Of a stretch of 64,000 nt of DNA, positions 37,052 to 48,789 are shown in pieces. Source of the stretch: Pseudomonas cavernae (GTDB lineage: Bacteria > Pseudomonadota > Gammaproteobacteria > Pseudomonadales > Pseudomonadaceae). Every line of letters begins with the position of its first letter. Position 1 is the first letter of the stretch. The DNA lies in the NCBI RefSeq assembly GCF_003595175.1, contig NZ_CP032419.1, forward strand, positions 2,170,001 to 2,234,000, written 5' to 3'. Below the pieces are notes generated by a model that saw only the letters and a list, made by a program, of their open reading frames with translations, was not told the origin of the DNA and did no database searches. The translations under genes and the position numbers were made by a program.

Positions 37052-37543
37052 ATGCTAGGTAAGATGGTTGTCGAGTCATGCTTCACTTTTTCGTTTGTTT
37101 TTTATTGGCTGACTTTGGCATTAAGCCTTAAGCTAAGAGTATTTTTAAGTCCGGCTCTTTTGAATATTGAAAGCCATTTGGGTGGTGTATCTTCCTCTGC
37201 GATCCAGATTTCGGCAACTACCTCAGCGATTGTTGCTGTTGTTTTTGGATTGATCCGGAGGCAGGATTTTGAGGTGATAAGAATATTTACTTTCACCGGC
37301 TGTTTAATCGCCGGTTCGGCTCTGGCGGTCTTCTGCTATGGTTTTCCCCACATATTTTGGTCTGGGGAACTTGTGCATAAAGATGGCATGATGCGGCTGA
37401 TATATTCGGCGGGACTTAATAGTGACTTGCTTCTTTCGCTGATCTTCTCTGTGTTTTCAGCGGTTGGCGGTTTGGGATTGTATATTCTCGTTAGAGGTTT
37501 CACCAATTTTACGGTAAAGGAAAAGGGAGATTTCCATGAGTGA
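37052..37543 (+). CDS. Small four-helix membrane protein, possible immunity protein
   Basis: A 163-residue integral membrane protein with about four hydrophobic helices (roughly 7-26, 48-64, 73-95, 120-143) and short polar loops; no family recognised. The ATG at 37052 follows AAAGGTG; an in-frame GTG at 37001 is less likely. Its stop overlaps the start of the RTX gene by eight bases, so the two are translationally coupled. It is clearly AT-rich, like the first 200 codons of the RTX gene and unlike the rest. Size and topology resemble immunity proteins against pore-forming colicins. Function is inferred from context only. Confidence 0.7.
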   Translation: MLGKMVVESCFTFSFVFYWLTLALSLKLRVFLSPALLNIESHLGGVSSSAIQISATTSAIVAVVFGLIRRQDFEVIRIFTFTGCLIAGSALAVFCYGFPHIFWSGELVHKDGMMRLIYSAGLNSDLLLSLIFSVFSAVGGLGLYILVRGFTNFTVKEKGDFHE

Positions 37544-40500
37544 GAGCGATAATCAAAGTCAAGAGATGCAGAAAAGCATCGAAGATTTTTCTCAAGATTT
37601 GGCAAAGGAAACTGCATCAGAGGGTGCTGATTATTTTGCCGAAAAAGCTACAAATAAAGCGGAAGCCTATTCTCAGTTGGCTGGCAAGCTGTCAAATGAT
37701 ATGGAGGTTGCAGCACGGCTGGCTGATAAGTATCAAGCTATTGCAGAGACTGAAGGGGCTACAGAACGAGCCAAATACTATAAAGAGTACGCATCTCAGA
37801 TGCGTCAAATTCTCAGCGAGCAGCAAGGAAAAAGCAGCGAGGCTTGGTTAAAAAGTAGTGTATTGAACCGGGCGTCTAGTGCTCTTGAGCATGTTGGTCC
37901 AATTGGCTATGGAATTGATATTGCTAAAGGGATTTCTGCAATAGAGCAAGGTAATTATGATGAACTTGGGCGCATCTCATCAGCAATGTTGGGGGGGATT
38001 GTTGCTGGAGTAATCACCGCTGCCTTTATTGCAACTTTGCCAATAAGCGGGTTTGCGACCCTTCTCATAGGGATTGCTGCAGCATTCGTTGGCGGACAAG
38101 CGGGTGAATTGTGGTGGGATAACTTTGTTTCAGCGGGGGTGAATGATGACTACACCTCCGCCCTCAACTTTATCCCGCGCCGTGATCCACTAACCTTAGA
38201 CCTCGACGATGACGGAATCGAAACCGTTTCCGCCAACTCCGGTATTACTTTCGACTTCGATAGTGATGGCCTGAAAACCGGCACGGGCTGGGTCAAAGGG
38301 GACGATGGTTTCCTGGCCTTGGACCTCAATGATAACGGCACTATCGACACCGGCGCCGAACTGTTCGGCGTCGATACCGTCAAGCGCGATGGCAGCACGG
38401 CCACCGATGGCTTCGATGCGTTGCGCGAGTTGGATAGCAATGGCGATGGCATATTCGATGCCCAGGATGAGCACTTCGCCAGTGTGCGGGTCTGGCAGGA
38501 TCTTAACCAGGACGGGGTATCCCAGGCTGGCGAACTGAAAACCCTGGTGGAAAGCAATATCGCCTCCATCAATCTCACGGCCAAGAGCAGTAACCAAGCG
38601 AGCAACGGCAACCTGATCAGCGCCGTTGGCAGCTTCGTGCGCCTGGATGGCTCCGCGGGTGAAGTGAGTGGTAACCAGAGCCTGGCGGCCAACCTGGATC
38701 TGGCCAGCAATCCGTTCTATCGGGAATACACCGACCATATTGAGCTCAGCGAGGAAGTAGCGGCGCTGCCGGACATGCAAGGCTCCGGCGCGGTTCGCGA
38801 TCTGCAGGAGGCCGCCATGCTGGATGCCGGACTGCGCACTGTTCTGAGCCAATACGCCCAGGCCACTACGCGGGACCAACAGCTCGCCTTGGTGGACAAG
38901 CTGCTGGTTGAGTGGGCCAGCAGTAGCGATTTCAGGACGTTCGATCAACGGGTCAGCAACCTGAACACCGAGTCCGGTTTTTTGGACATTGAATTTGAGT
39001 TTGCCTACTCCTGGAACAAGCCGGAGAGTGGTTTTTCATTGTCCGGTGGCTCGGGGTCAGGCAGTGGTGGCAGTCTCGGATTTCCTCTTGAGGAAGATAC
39101 CGGGCCTACGGCTGAGCAGCTGGCGAAAAAAGGCCTGCTGGAAAAAATAAAAATCCTTGAGGTCTTCAACGCTCAAAACTTCTTCAATTTCGCTAAGCAA
39201 GAGACTCAAGCCGAGAACGGGGACCGCGACGTTTCGTTCCGGCTTGCTTCCGGAGCGACCTCCCGAAACACCGGGGGTGCGCTAGGTGGAATGCTGTTCG
39301 GAACCCACACGGTCTACATCACCGAAGAGGACTTGGCAGTTAACGCGGGCCAGGCGGGGTTCCTTGAAAGCGCCTATGAAACCTTGCGGCAATCGGTCTA
39401 CGACGCTCTGCTGCTGCAAACCCGCCTCAAGCCCTATATGGATGCGGTTTCCCTGGCTATCGACGAATCTGGCCTTCGTCTTGATTTCTCGCAGGTCGAC
39501 AGCCTGTTCCAGGCGCGCTACGACAGCGCGCCTGGCGAGGCGATCCGCGACCTGCTGGATCTGCAGCGCGTAGTTGGCGTGAATTTGGCCGCGCAAGGCT
39601 GGGAAGGCCTTGGCCAGTTGAATCAATGGCTGAATGAGGCACTGGGCGGGTCTGGCGAAGCGGCGGCCTTGGCCGCCCTGGCCGATTTCGGTTACTCCGG
39701 CGTTCGCCTGCCAGGTGAGGAGTCCAGTGGTAACGACGTCGTCATCAGTGACGCGAATGGTGGCGTTCTGCAAGGGCAGGGCGGCGACGATCTGGTCCTG
39801 GGTGGTGCGGGCAACGATAGCCTGAGCGGCGGCAGCGGAAGCGACACGCTGTTCGGCGGCCAGGGCAGCGATCTGTACCGCTTCAACCTGCGTGATGGTC
39901 ACGACGTCATCATCGAAAGCCTCGGCGAGCAGGACAGCAACACGATCGAGTTCGGCTCGGGAATAGCGGCCGGCGATATCACGATTAGCCTCGACGGCAG
40001 CAATCTGCTGTTCAGCCATATCAATGGCCGCGATAGCCTCACCGTCGCCAATTGGCTGGGCGGCTTGAGCGATTCGCCTCGACGCATCGACACCGTCCGC
40101 TTCGCCGATGGCCGCAGCTTCGACCTGGCTGCCATGCAATTCGGCACGGTGAGCGCCGACAACCTGGCGGGTACAGATGCTAACGACTTGCTGGCGGCAG
40201 GCGCCGGCAACGATAACCTGGAAGGTGGCGCCGGCGGCGACTGGCTCGATGGTGGGAGCGGAGCCGACACCATGGTCGGTGGCGTGGGCAACGATACCTA
40301 CATCGTCGACAACACTCTCGACCAGGTAAGCGAGGAGCTAGATGCCGGCCTCGATACGATCGAAAGCAAGGTCAGCTACAGCCTTGGTGACAACCTGGAG
40401 AGTCTGAGCCTGCTTGGCGCTGCCAACATCAATGGCACCGGCAACGCGCTCGACAACCGAGTGATCGGCAATGATGGCGACAACCGCCTGCTGGGTCTGG

Positions 40501-43500
40501 CGGGCAACGATGTCCTTGTGGGCAATTATGGTAACGACCTTCTCGATGGCGGCGCCGGAGACGACACCCTGCTTGGCGGTGTCGGTAACGATACCTATGT
40601 GGTGGACAGCGTCGGCGACAGCGTGAGCGAGCTGACCAACCAGGGTACAGATACCGTCCAGAGCTCCATCGATTACACCCTGGGCAGCCATCTGGAAAAC
40701 CTCGTGCTCACTGGCGAGGCCCACCTGAGTGGTACGGGCAACGAGCTGGCCAACGTCATCACCGGCAACGGCGGCGACAACACACTGGCGGGCCTGACCG
40801 GTAACGACAACCTGTCGGGCGGCGCGGGCAACGACACGCTGCTGGGCGGCGATGGCAATGACCGGCTGGATGGCGGAACCGGTGCCGATCTGCTGGTCGG
40901 TGGGCAAGGTAACGATGCTTATGTGGTGGATGACTTCGCCGATGCGGTGGTGGAGAACCCCAGCGAAGGCATCGACAGTGTTCAGTCGAGCATCGCCTAC
41001 ACCCTGGGCAACGATGTAGAACACCTCACCCTGACCGGCACCGCCAGCATCGACGGCACCGGCAACGAGCTGGATAACGTCATTGCCGGCAACGGCGCGG
41101 CCAACACCCTGCTTGGCCTGGCTGGCAACGATGTGCTCGATGGTGGCACAGGCGCAGACACCCTAATCGGCGGTGTGGGCAACGATACCTATGTGGTCGA
41201 CAACAGCGGCGATCAGGTTGTGGAGAGCGAGGGCGAAGGCAACGACACCGTCAGCTCCTCCATCTCCTACAACCTTGGAGCCAGCCTCGAAAGTCTCGTT
41301 CTGACCGGCGGTGCTGCCATCGATGGTACCGGCAATGCGCTGGACAACCAGCTGACCGGCAACAGTGGTAACAACGTGCTGGATGGTGGCCTGGGGGCGG
41401 ACAGCATGGCCGGTGGCCGTGGTAACGACACCTACATTCTGGACAACCTGGCGGACACCATTGCCGAGCAGACCATGGAAGGCTCGGATACCGTCATCAG
41501 CCCCTTCGATTACGTCCTTGGCGCGAATCTCGAGAACCTGACCCTCACCGGAGTAGCCGTGACGGGTACGGGTAACGAGCTGGACAACGTCATCGTTGGC
41601 AACGAGCTGGACAACGTCCTGGCTGGCCTCGGCGGTGACGATACCTATGTGGTCAACAATGCCGGTGATCATGTTATCGAACAGGCAGATGCCGGTATCG
41701 ATACCGTGCAAAGCAGCTTGACCTGGACCTTGGCCGAAAACCTGGAAAACCTCAGCCTGACTGGCACTGCCGCTATCGATGGTATGGGTAACGAGCTGGA
41801 CAACATTCTCCAGGGGAATGCGGCCGCCAACGTCCTGATGGGGCTGGAGGCTGACGATACCCTCGATGGAGGTGCCGGAGCCGACGTCCTGGTCGGTGGC
41901 ACTGGCAACGACAGCTATGTGGTCGATGACGCCGCCGACGAGGTTGTCGAGTTGGCGGGCGAAGGCGTCGATAGCGTCAAGGCCGCCATCGACTACCAAC
42001 TGATTGACGACCTCGAGAATCTCGAACTCACCGGTGGCAGCCACCTCACGGGTACCGGTAACCAGTGGGACAACGTTCTTCTCGGTAATGATGGCAACAA
42101 CGCCCTGTACGGACTGGAAGGCAACGATAGCCTGAATGGAGGCAAAGGGGCCGATACGCTGGTGGGCGGCACAGGAGATGACTCCTATGTCGTCGACTCC
42201 ACGGCGGATGTGGTAATCGAGCAGTCCGGCGAGGGTGTGGACAGCGTCCGCAGTTCGGTCAGTTACGCCCTGCAGGCTAATACCGAAAATCTGGTCCTGG
42301 TTGGTACCGCTTCCATTGATGGCACTGGTAACGAGCTGGATAACCTGCTGCTCGGCAATAGCGGTAAGAACCGACTGGACGGGGGTGTTGGCGCCGACGC
42401 GATGCAGGGCGGTGCTGGCGACGACAGTTACATAGTCGATCATGCCGGCGATACGGTAGTCGAGCTGGCTGGCGAAGGGCTCGATACGGTGTCTGCCTCC
42501 GTCAGCTACACGCTTGCCGAGCAGGTGGAAAACCTGAAGCTTGTCGGTGATGCCGATATTGATGGCGCCGGCAACGGCCTAGACAATCTGATCAACGGCA
42601 ACAGTGGCAACAACGTGCTGCTGGGTATGGCTGGTGTCGACAGGCTTTATGGTGGTGCCGGCAACGATTTGCTTGATGGCGGGACCGGGCGCGATCTGAT
42701 GGTCGGCGGGGTAGGTAATGACCACTACGTCGTCGATAACGTGGGCGATTTGGTTAGCGAGCTGTCTGGCGAAGGGATGGATACGGTCAGTGCGAGCCTT
42801 TCCTATGTTCTGGGCGACCATCTGGAAAACCTGATTCTGACCGGGACGGAGAACCTCAGCGGTACCGGTAACGCGCTGGACAATCAGCTGACCGGCAACA
42901 GCGGCAACAATCTGCTGGATGGTGGAACTGGCACCGACACCATGGCCGGTGCGGTCGGTGACGACACCTTCGTGGTAGAAAGCCTTGCGGACATCGTTGT
43001 TGAAAACACTGGAGAGGGTATCGACACCGTTCGTGCGTCTATCGATTACAGCCTGACCGCTCATGTCGAGAATCTGCTGCTTACGGGTGATGGCAATCTC
43101 TCGGGTAACGGCAACGCGCTGGACAATCAGCTGATCGGCAACAGTGGCAACAACCTGCTGGACGGTGGAGCCGGTGCCGACACTATGGTGGGCGGGGACG
43201 GCGACGATACCTACGTGGTAGACGATGCTGGAGACTTGGTCGTCGAGCAGGGCGACAGTGCTGGCCTCATGCGTTTCGCCACTCTTGCAGCAACCTCTGT
43301 CGGGGTTGCTGGTGGCATCGATACCGTGCATGCCACCGTCGACTACACCCTGACCGAGCATGTCGAGAATCTGGTTCTGAGCGGAGCCGAGGACCTGAAG
43401 GGTATTGGCAACGAGCTGAACAATATCCTGACCAGCAACAGCGGTATCAACGTTCTCACTGGCCTCGGCGGTGACGACACCTACATTGTCAGCGACAGTG

Positions 43501-46500
43501 CTGACGTGGCAATCGAGAGCGCTGACGAAGGCATCGATACCGTGCAATCGTCGGCAGACTATGTGCTCTCCGAGCATGTCGAAAACCTGACCCTGACCGG
43601 AACGGACCATCTCCTCGGCACAGGCAACGCCCTGGATAACACCATCACTGGCAACAGCGGCGACAACATCCTGGATGGCGCGGCAGGAGCGGATACGATG
43701 CTTGGCGGTGCCGGCAACGATGCCTATATCGTCGACAACACTGCGGACAAACTGGTCGAACTGAGCAACGAGGGCATCGATATTGCCTATGCCTCGGTTA
43801 GCTATACGCTGTCGGCCAATGTGGAAAATCTCACCCTGACCGGCACGGGCGATACCACTGGCACCGGCAATGAGCTCAATAACATCGTATTGGGTAATAC
43901 CGGCAACAACCGACTTTATGGCCTCGCCGGCAATGACACACTGATTGACGATGCCGGTGACGACCTACTCGATGGTGGTAGCGGTGCCGACAACATGGCC
44001 GGTGGTGTGGGCAATGACACCTATGTAGTGGACAACACTGGCGACCAGGTTGCCGAGGACCTGGATGAGGGGACGGACACCGTTCAGTCCTCCATCACTT
44101 ACACCTTCGGGGATAACCTCGAAAACCTTACCCTGACTGGTTCTGCCAATATCAATGGCACCGGCAATGCCCTGGATAATGTGCTGACAGGCAACAGCGG
44201 CTCCAACGTGCTGAGCGGGCTTGGCGGTAACGACTCGCTGATCGGCAATGCGGGTAACGATACGTTGAATGGCGGCACGGGCGCGGACCTGATGCGCGGT
44301 AACCAAGGCAACGATACCTATGTTGTTGATGACCTCGGGGACCAGGTGGTTGAGAACCTCAACGAAGGGACGGATCTCGTTCAGGCGTCGATTGCCTATA
44401 TCCTCACGGCCAACGTCGAAAATCTAACCTTGACCGGCAGCGCCGATCTCGATGGTACTGGCAACAGCTTGGGTAACGTCATTACCGGCAATAGCGGGAC
44501 CAACCAGTTGGACGGTGGTGCTGGCAACGACACCCTCTACGGTAACGCTGGGGGCGACGTGCTACTGGGCGGAGATGGCAATGACTTGCTTGACGGCGGT
44601 ACGGGCGCAGACGTGATGACTGCCGGCACCGGCAATGACACCTACGTGGTGGACAATATCGACGATCAAGTAATCGAGAACGCCGCGGAAGGAACTGATT
44701 TGGTTCAGTCCTCCATCACCTACACCCTGACGGATAACGTCGAAAACCTCACTCTCACCGGAGCCGCCAATCTCAACGGCACCGGCAATCTGCTCGACAA
44801 CGTCATCACCGGTAATAACGGTAATAACGTATTGGACAGCGGTATAGGCAATGACTCGCTGTTCGGCGGTGCAGGCAACGATACCCTGCTCGCCGGCGAG
44901 GGTAATGACCTGCTCGATGGCGGTACGGGGGCAGACGCCATGGCGGGCAGCAGCGGTAATGACACCTATGTGGTGGACAATGCCGTCGACCAAGTGACTG
45001 AGCTTGCCGATGAAGGCTCCGATACCGTTCAGTCCTCGATCAGCTACACCCTGACCGATAACGTCGAGAATCTTACCCTGACCGGTTCGGCCAACATCAA
45101 TGGCACCGGCAATGCGCTGGATAACGTGCTTGCCGGTAACAGCGGCGCCAACGTACTGAAAGGTCTGGACGGCAACGACAGTCTGATCGGCAACGCCGGC
45201 AACGACACGCTGGATGGCGGCACGGGCGCAGACCTGATGCGTGGCAATGCCGGCAACGACACCTATGTCGTCGATGAAGCCGGGGATCAGGTGATCGAGA
45301 GCGCCAACGAGGGCACTGACCTCGTGCAGTCCGCTATCACCTACAGCCTGACGGCCAACGTGGAAAACCTGACGTTGACTGGCAGCGCCGACCTCGACGG
45401 CACCGGTAATACGCTGGCTAACGTGATCACCGGTAACAGTGGTTCCAACCTGTTGGATGGGGGCACCGGGAACGACTCTCTCTACGGCAACAGCGGTGAC
45501 GATACCCTGCTGGGTGGTGACGGCAATGATCTGCTGGATGGCGGCACGGGCGCAGACCTGATGCGCGCGGGCAGCGGTAACGACACCTATGTGGTGGACG
45601 ATGTTGGTGACCTGGTGACGGAGGGAGTTGGCGAGGGCTCCGATACCGTTCAATCGGCCATCACCTACAGCCTGACGGATAATGTCGAGATCCTTAACCT
45701 GACGGGCTCGTCCAACATCGACGGTACCGGCAATCTGCTCGACAACACGATCATCGGTAACAGCGGCAATAACGTGTTGGACAGCGGCGTGGGGAACGAC
45801 TCGCTGAACGGTGGCGCAGGCAGCGATACCCTGTTCGCCGGTGAGGGCAATGACTCGCTCGATGGCGGTATTGGCGCAGACGTAATGCTCGGAGGCAGCG
45901 GCAATGACAGCTACGTAGTGGATAACGCTGGCGATTTGATGACCGAGAATGTTGATGAGGGCACAGATAGCGTGCAGTCCTCGATCAGCTACACCCTTGT
46001 CGATAATGTCGAGAACCTCACCCTTAGCGGCACGCTTGCTCTCAATGGCAGCGGTAATGCGCTGGACAACGTCATTGTTGGCAATGGCAGTAATAACGTA
46101 CTGCTGGGCCTGGCAGGAAATGACACCCTCAATGGCAACGCCGGTAACGACACGCTGGATGGTGGGACAGGTGCAGACGTGCTGCGTGGTGGCACCGGCA
46201 ACGACACCTATGTCATCGATAATGCCGGGGACCAGGTGATTGAGAACATCAACGAGGGTACTGACCTCGTCCAGTCCGCTATCACCTACACCCTGACCGC
46301 TAACGTGGAAAATCTGGTGTTGACTGGCAGCGCTGACCTCAACGGCACGGGCAATGCGCTGCTGAACGTGATCACCGGCAACAGCGGCAATAACCTGCTG
46401 GATGGTGGTGCAGGCGCCGACACCCTTAACGGTGGTGCCGGCGATGACGTTTACGCTGTCGACAATGCCGCTGATGCTGTGATCGAAAATACCAATGAGG

Positions 46501-48455
46501 GAGCGGACACTGTCCTATCCAGCGTCAGCTACGCCCTGAGTGCCAATATCGAAAGCCTGACCTTGACGGGCGGAGCCAACATCAACGGCACGGGTAACGG
46601 GCTGAACAACACCCTCATCGGCAATAGCGGGGCCAATACGCTGTATGGCGGTGCAGGCAATGACTGGCTGGATGGTGGCGTGGGGGCTGACACCCTGTGG
46701 GGTGGGAGCGGTGATGACACCTACCTTGTCGAGCACGCTGGCGATGTCGTCAATGAGAGTGCCGGAGAGGGTAGCGATAGCGTCCAGTCGAGCATCGGCT
46801 ACGCCCTGACCGATAACGTGGAGAACCTTGTTCTCACCGGGATGGCCGACGTCAACGGCACAGGCAACACGCTCGACAACGAGCTTACTGGGAACACTGG
46901 CAATAACACGCTGGATGGCGGTGCGGGCAATGACATCCTCGCTGGTGGACAGGGCAACGACACACTGCTGGGTGGCGCAGGAGATGATCGCTACCTTTTC
47001 GGCCTGGGTGATGGAAACGATCGAATCGTCGATGCACTGGGTAACGATACGCTTTATATCGGCAGCAATTTGACCGAAGCCGATCTGCAAGCTGAGCGCG
47101 TCGGCAACGATATGCTCGTGCAGATCACCGGCAGCGCAGAATCCATTGTGCTGGCGGACTGGTTCGTTCAGACCGAAGGGACCAACAGCATCGAGTTCGG
47201 TGATGGTACCAGGCTCGACAGGCAAGGAATGGTCATGCTGATGAATCGGCCGCCAGTCGCCAATCCTGACAGCATCACCGCCTATGAAGATGGGGGGGCG
47301 TTGGTTTTCTCGGCGGCCGATCTGCTCGCCAACGATACCGACCCGAATCCCAATGACGTGCTCACTGTCGTGTCGGTCGGCGAGTCGCAAATTGGTGCAA
47401 CGGTAGTCCTGATCAATGGCGAGATTACCTATGACATTGGAGATCGCTTCCAGAGTCTTGGAGTTGGTCAGACACTGAGTGACAGCTTCGCGTATGAGAT
47501 CAACGACAGTAAGGGTGCAACCGCCACCAGCGTGGTTAATATCAGCATTGTTGGCACCAACGATGCTCCTGTCGTCACCTTCGATTCTGCGCACGTGATC
47601 GAGGATGTTCAGACGTTCACCAGCGGAAACGTGCTGAGCAATGATGTCGATGTCGATGCCGGCACCGTTCTTAAAGTCGCAGCACCCGGCTATTACGTTG
47701 GTAATTACGACCTGCTGGCACTGGCAGAGAATGGCAGTTACGCCTATGTCCTGGATAATGATAGCTATGCCGCCCAGTCTCTTGGACGCAACAGCGAGAT
47801 CACCGAGCGGTTCGGTTTCAACGTCACCGACGGTTGGGTCGACATCCCCTCCACGCTGGATATCACAGTAAAGGGCAGCAATGATGCTCCGATTCTAGTC
47901 TGTGCGCTGAATGATCAGTACGCGCCGATCAATCGGAGCTTTTCCTGGCAGGTTCCGGAAGGAAGCTTCGTCGATATCGACAAGGGCGATAGCCTTGCTT
48001 TCACTGCCACCCTGGCCGATGGCTCGCCTCTTCCGACTTGGCTGAGCTTCGACGCGGCTACCAGTACTTTCTCTGGTGTATCGCCGAAGCGAGTAGAGCC
48101 CTTCTTGGATATCCGTGTGACTGCTACTGACCGAGTGGCAGCGACGGGAAGCACCGAAGGGAGCCTCTCGGTCTCGGATATCTTCCGTGTTTCGTTTAGC
48201 CATGGGAATCAGGGGCTCGGAAACGGTCAGGACGCGCCGCCTCCAGGGCATGACACTAACTGGAATGACGGGCCGGGGACATCGCCGGGGAATCCGGGTG
48301 CAAACGGCGGCAACTTCAATACCCTGCTCGATAGCCAGGTGCAGTTACTGATAAATACTATGGCTTCTTTCGTGCCGCCGGCTGGCGGCGGATTGAATCT
48401 GACGAGCAATCTCAGGGCACAACTGGATGTGGTAATTGCTGCCAACGGACAGTAG
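37536..48455 (+). CDS. Giant type I-secreted RTX protein with FrpC-like self-processing module
   Basis: A 3639-residue secreted protein. Residues 1-145 are helical and coiled-coil-prone; 148-198 are glycine-rich and hydrophobic ([20 protein letters not shown], then [20 protein letters not shown]), resembling a membrane-inserting hairpin. D217-P218 begins an FrpC-type calcium-activated self-processing module ([15 protein letters not shown] ... [15 protein letters not shown]). After a ~370-residue linker come RTX nonapeptides and an HCBP-related domain (about 735-870), then 24 units of about 90 residues with [11 protein letters not shown] and ENLTLTG. Two VCBS-like domains (about 3235-3450) and a cadherin/dystroglycan-like domain precede a C-terminal secretion signal. 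Ca2+ should fold it outside the cell. AAGGGAG precedes the ATG. It may be an adhesin, a toxin, or both. Confidence 0.9.
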   Translation: MSESDNQSQEMQKSIEDFSQDLAKETASEGADYFAEKATNKAEAYSQLAGKLSNDMEVAARLADKYQAIAETEGATERAKYYKEYASQMRQILSEQQGKSSEAWLKSSVLNRASSALEHVGPIGYGIDIAKGISAIEQGNYDELGRISSAMLGGIVAGVITAAFIATLPISGFATLLIGIAAAFVGGQAGELWWDNFVSAGVNDDYTSALNFIPRRDPLTLDLDDDGIETVSANSGITFDFDSDGLKTGTGWVKGDDGFLALDLNDNGTIDTGAELFGVDTVKRDGSTATDGFDALRELDSNGDGIFDAQDEHFASVRVWQDLNQDGVSQAGELKTLVESNIASINLTAKSSNQASNGNLISAVGSFVRLDGSAGEVSGNQSLAANLDLASNPFYREYTDHIELSEEVAALPDMQGSGAVRDLQEAAMLDAGLRTVLSQYAQATTRDQQLALVDKLLVEWASSSDFRTFDQRVSNLNTESGFLDIEFEFAYSWNKPESGFSLSGGSGSGSGGSLGFPLEEDTGPTAEQLAKKGLLEKIKILEVFNAQNFFNFAKQETQAENGDRDVSFRLASGATSRNTGGALGGMLFGTHTVYITEEDLAVNAGQAGFLESAYETLRQSVYDALLLQTRLKPYMDAVSLAIDESGLRLDFSQVDSLFQARYDSAPGEAIRDLLDLQRVVGVNLAAQGWEGLGQLNQWLNEALGGSGEAAALAALADFGYSGVRLPGEESSGNDVVISDANGGVLQGQGGDDLVLGGAGNDSLSGGSGSDTLFGGQGSDLYRFNLRDGHDVIIESLGEQDSNTIEFGSGIAAGDITISLDGSNLLFSHINGRDSLTVANWLGGLSDSPRRIDTVRFADGRSFDLAAMQFGTVSADNLAGTDANDLLAAGAGNDNLEGGAGGDWLDGGSGADTMVGGVGNDTYIVDNTLDQVSEELDAGLDTIESKVSYSLGDNLESLSLLGAANINGTGNALDNRVIGNDGDNRLLGLAGNDVLVGNYGNDLLDGGAGDDTLLGGVGNDTYVVDSVGDSVSELTNQGTDTVQSSIDYTLGSHLENLVLTGEAHLSGTGNELANVITGNGGDNTLAGLTGNDNLSGGAGNDTLLGGDGNDRLDGGTGADLLVGGQGNDAYVVDDFADAVVENPSEGIDSVQSSIAYTLGNDVEHLTLTGTASIDGTGNELDNVIAGNGAANTLLGLAGNDVLDGGTGADTLIGGVGNDTYVVDNSGDQVVESEGEGNDTVSSSISYNLGASLESLVLTGGAAIDGTGNALDNQLTGNSGNNVLDGGLGADSMAGGRGNDTYILDNLADTIAEQTMEGSDTVISPFDYVLGANLENLTLTGVAVTGTGNELDNVIVGNELDNVLAGLGGDDTYVVNNAGDHVIEQADAGIDTVQSSLTWTLAENLENLSLTGTAAIDGMGNELDNILQGNAAANVLMGLEADDTLDGGAGADVLVGGTGNDSYVVDDAADEVVELAGEGVDSVKAAIDYQLIDDLENLELTGGSHLTGTGNQWDNVLLGNDGNNALYGLEGNDSLNGGKGADTLVGGTGDDSYVVDSTADVVIEQSGEGVDSVRSSVSYALQANTENLVLVGTASIDGTGNELDNLLLGNSGKNRLDGGVGADAMQGGAGDDSYIVDHAGDTVVELAGEGLDTVSASVSYTLAEQVENLKLVGDADIDGAGNGLDNLINGNSGNNVLLGMAGVDRLYGGAGNDLLDGGTGRDLMVGGVGNDHYVVDNVGDLVSELSGEGMDTVSASLSYVLGDHLENLILTGTENLSGTGNALDNQLTGNSGNNLLDGGTGTDTMAGAVGDDTFVVESLADIVVENTGEGIDTVRASIDYSLTAHVENLLLTGDGNLSGNGNALDNQLIGNSGNNLLDGGAGADTMVGGDGDDTYVVDDAGDLVVEQGDSAGLMRFATLAATSVGVAGGIDTVHATVDYTLTEHVENLVLSGAEDLKGIGNELNNILTSNSGINVLTGLGGDDTYIVSDSADVAIESADEGIDTVQSSADYVLSEHVENLTLTGTDHLLGTGNALDNTITGNSGDNILDGAAGADTMLGGAGNDAYIVDNTADKLVELSNEGIDIAYASVSYTLSANVENLTLTGTGDTTGTGNELNNIVLGNTGNNRLYGLAGNDTLIDDAGDDLLDGGSGADNMAGGVGNDTYVVDNTGDQVAEDLDEGTDTVQSSITYTFGDNLENLTLTGSANINGTGNALDNVLTGNSGSNVLSGLGGNDSLIGNAGNDTLNGGTGADLMRGNQGNDTYVVDDLGDQVVENLNEGTDLVQASIAYILTANVENLTLTGSADLDGTGNSLGNVITGNSGTNQLDGGAGNDTLYGNAGGDVLLGGDGNDLLDGGTGADVMTAGTGNDTYVVDNIDDQVIENAAEGTDLVQSSITYTLTDNVENLTLTGAANLNGTGNLLDNVITGNNGNNVLDSGIGNDSLFGGAGNDTLLAGEGNDLLDGGTGADAMAGSSGNDTYVVDNAVDQVTELADEGSDTVQSSISYTLTDNVENLTLTGSANINGTGNALDNVLAGNSGANVLKGLDGNDSLIGNAGNDTLDGGTGADLMRGNAGNDTYVVDEAGDQVIESANEGTDLVQSAITYSLTANVENLTLTGSADLDGTGNTLANVITGNSGSNLLDGGTGNDSLYGNSGDDTLLGGDGNDLLDGGTGADLMRAGSGNDTYVVDDVGDLVTEGVGEGSDTVQSAITYSLTDNVEILNLTGSSNIDGTGNLLDNTIIGNSGNNVLDSGVGNDSLNGGAGSDTLFAGEGNDSLDGGIGADVMLGGSGNDSYVVDNAGDLMTENVDEGTDSVQSSISYTLVDNVENLTLSGTLALNGSGNALDNVIVGNGSNNVLLGLAGNDTLNGNAGNDTLDGGTGADVLRGGTGNDTYVIDNAGDQVIENINEGTDLVQSAITYTLTANVENLVLTGSADLNGTGNALLNVITGNSGNNLLDGGAGADTLNGGAGDDVYAVDNAADAVIENTNEGADTVLSSVSYALSANIESLTLTGGANINGTGNGLNNTLIGNSGANTLYGGAGNDWLDGGVGADTLWGGSGDDTYLVEHAGDVVNESAGEGSDSVQSSIGYALTDNVENLVLTGMADVNGTGNTLDNELTGNTGNNTLDGGAGNDILAGGQGNDTLLGGAGDDRYLFGLGDGNDRIVDALGNDTLYIGSNLTEADLQAERVGNDMLVQITGSAESIVLADWFVQTEGTNSIEFGDGTRLDRQGMVMLMNRPPVANPDSITAYEDGGALVFSAADLLANDTDPNPNDVLTVVSVGESQIGATVVLINGEITYDIGDRFQSLGVGQTLSDSFAYEINDSKGATATSVVNISIVGTNDAPVVTFDSAHVIEDVQTFTSGNVLSNDVDVDAGTVLKVAAPGYYVGNYDLLALAENGSYAYVLDNDSYAAQSLGRNSEITERFGFNVTDGWVDIPSTLDITVKGSNDAPILVCALNDQYAPINRSFSWQVPEGSFVDIDKGDSLAFTATLADGSPLPTWLSFDAATSTFSGVSPKRVEPFLDIRVTATDRVAATGSTEGSLSVSDIFRVSFSHGNQGLGNGQDAPPPGHDTNWNDGPGTSPGNPGANGGNFNTLLDSQVQLLINTMASFVPPAGGGLNLTSNLRAQLDVVIAANGQ
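44139..46420 (+). repeat. 945-bp super-repeat within the RTX gene
   Basis: The phrase [16 protein letters not shown] and its following three-unit block recur at 44139, 45084 and (partly, as [16 protein letters not shown]) 46029, exactly 945 nt (315 residues) apart. Two full copies and part of a third are present, implying recent tandem duplication of a three-unit block. Confidence 0.85.
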
Positions 48456-48473
48456 TCATTAATTGTGGTATGG

Positions 48474-48513
48474 CGTGGGGTCTTCTCTTTAAGGATGGCC
48501 CCACGTTTCTTTC
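48474..48513 (+). terminator. Probable terminator of the RTX gene
   Basis: CGTGGGG ... CCCCACG with an 18-nt loop, followed by TTTCTTTC. The 280 bases from here to the IS256 end hold no gene. Confidence 0.7.
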
Positions 48514-48789
48514 AGCTGTCAACTCATCAAAAGAGATCGGTCGACTAAGTCAATGAGCTCCCAGTATTAATCCACAGATAAATTTGTAAAGTGTTCTAGT
48601 CATGGAATTTCTGTTCAGGACGACGTAATTCAGTGTGAAAATAAATGAAATTATGAACGTAGAGTTTTAGAAGAAATAAAGGATGCAATTGAGGACTAAG
48701 GATGGTCTGAAGTAGCCCGATGTTTTCAGGTTGCTTCGCCATCCACGATTTAAAAAACAGGCGCACTGATCGAAAAGCGATCAAGTCAG

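Noticed and set aside
40338..46239. Many long open frames antisense to the RTX repeats
   Set aside because: They mirror the repetitive GGxGNDT codons and change with each repeat; no ribosome-binding sites or families.
39770..46980. Tandem repeats as a CRISPR or other DNA-level array
   Set aside because: The periodicity is in frame and encodes RTX nonapeptides, so it is protein repeat structure.
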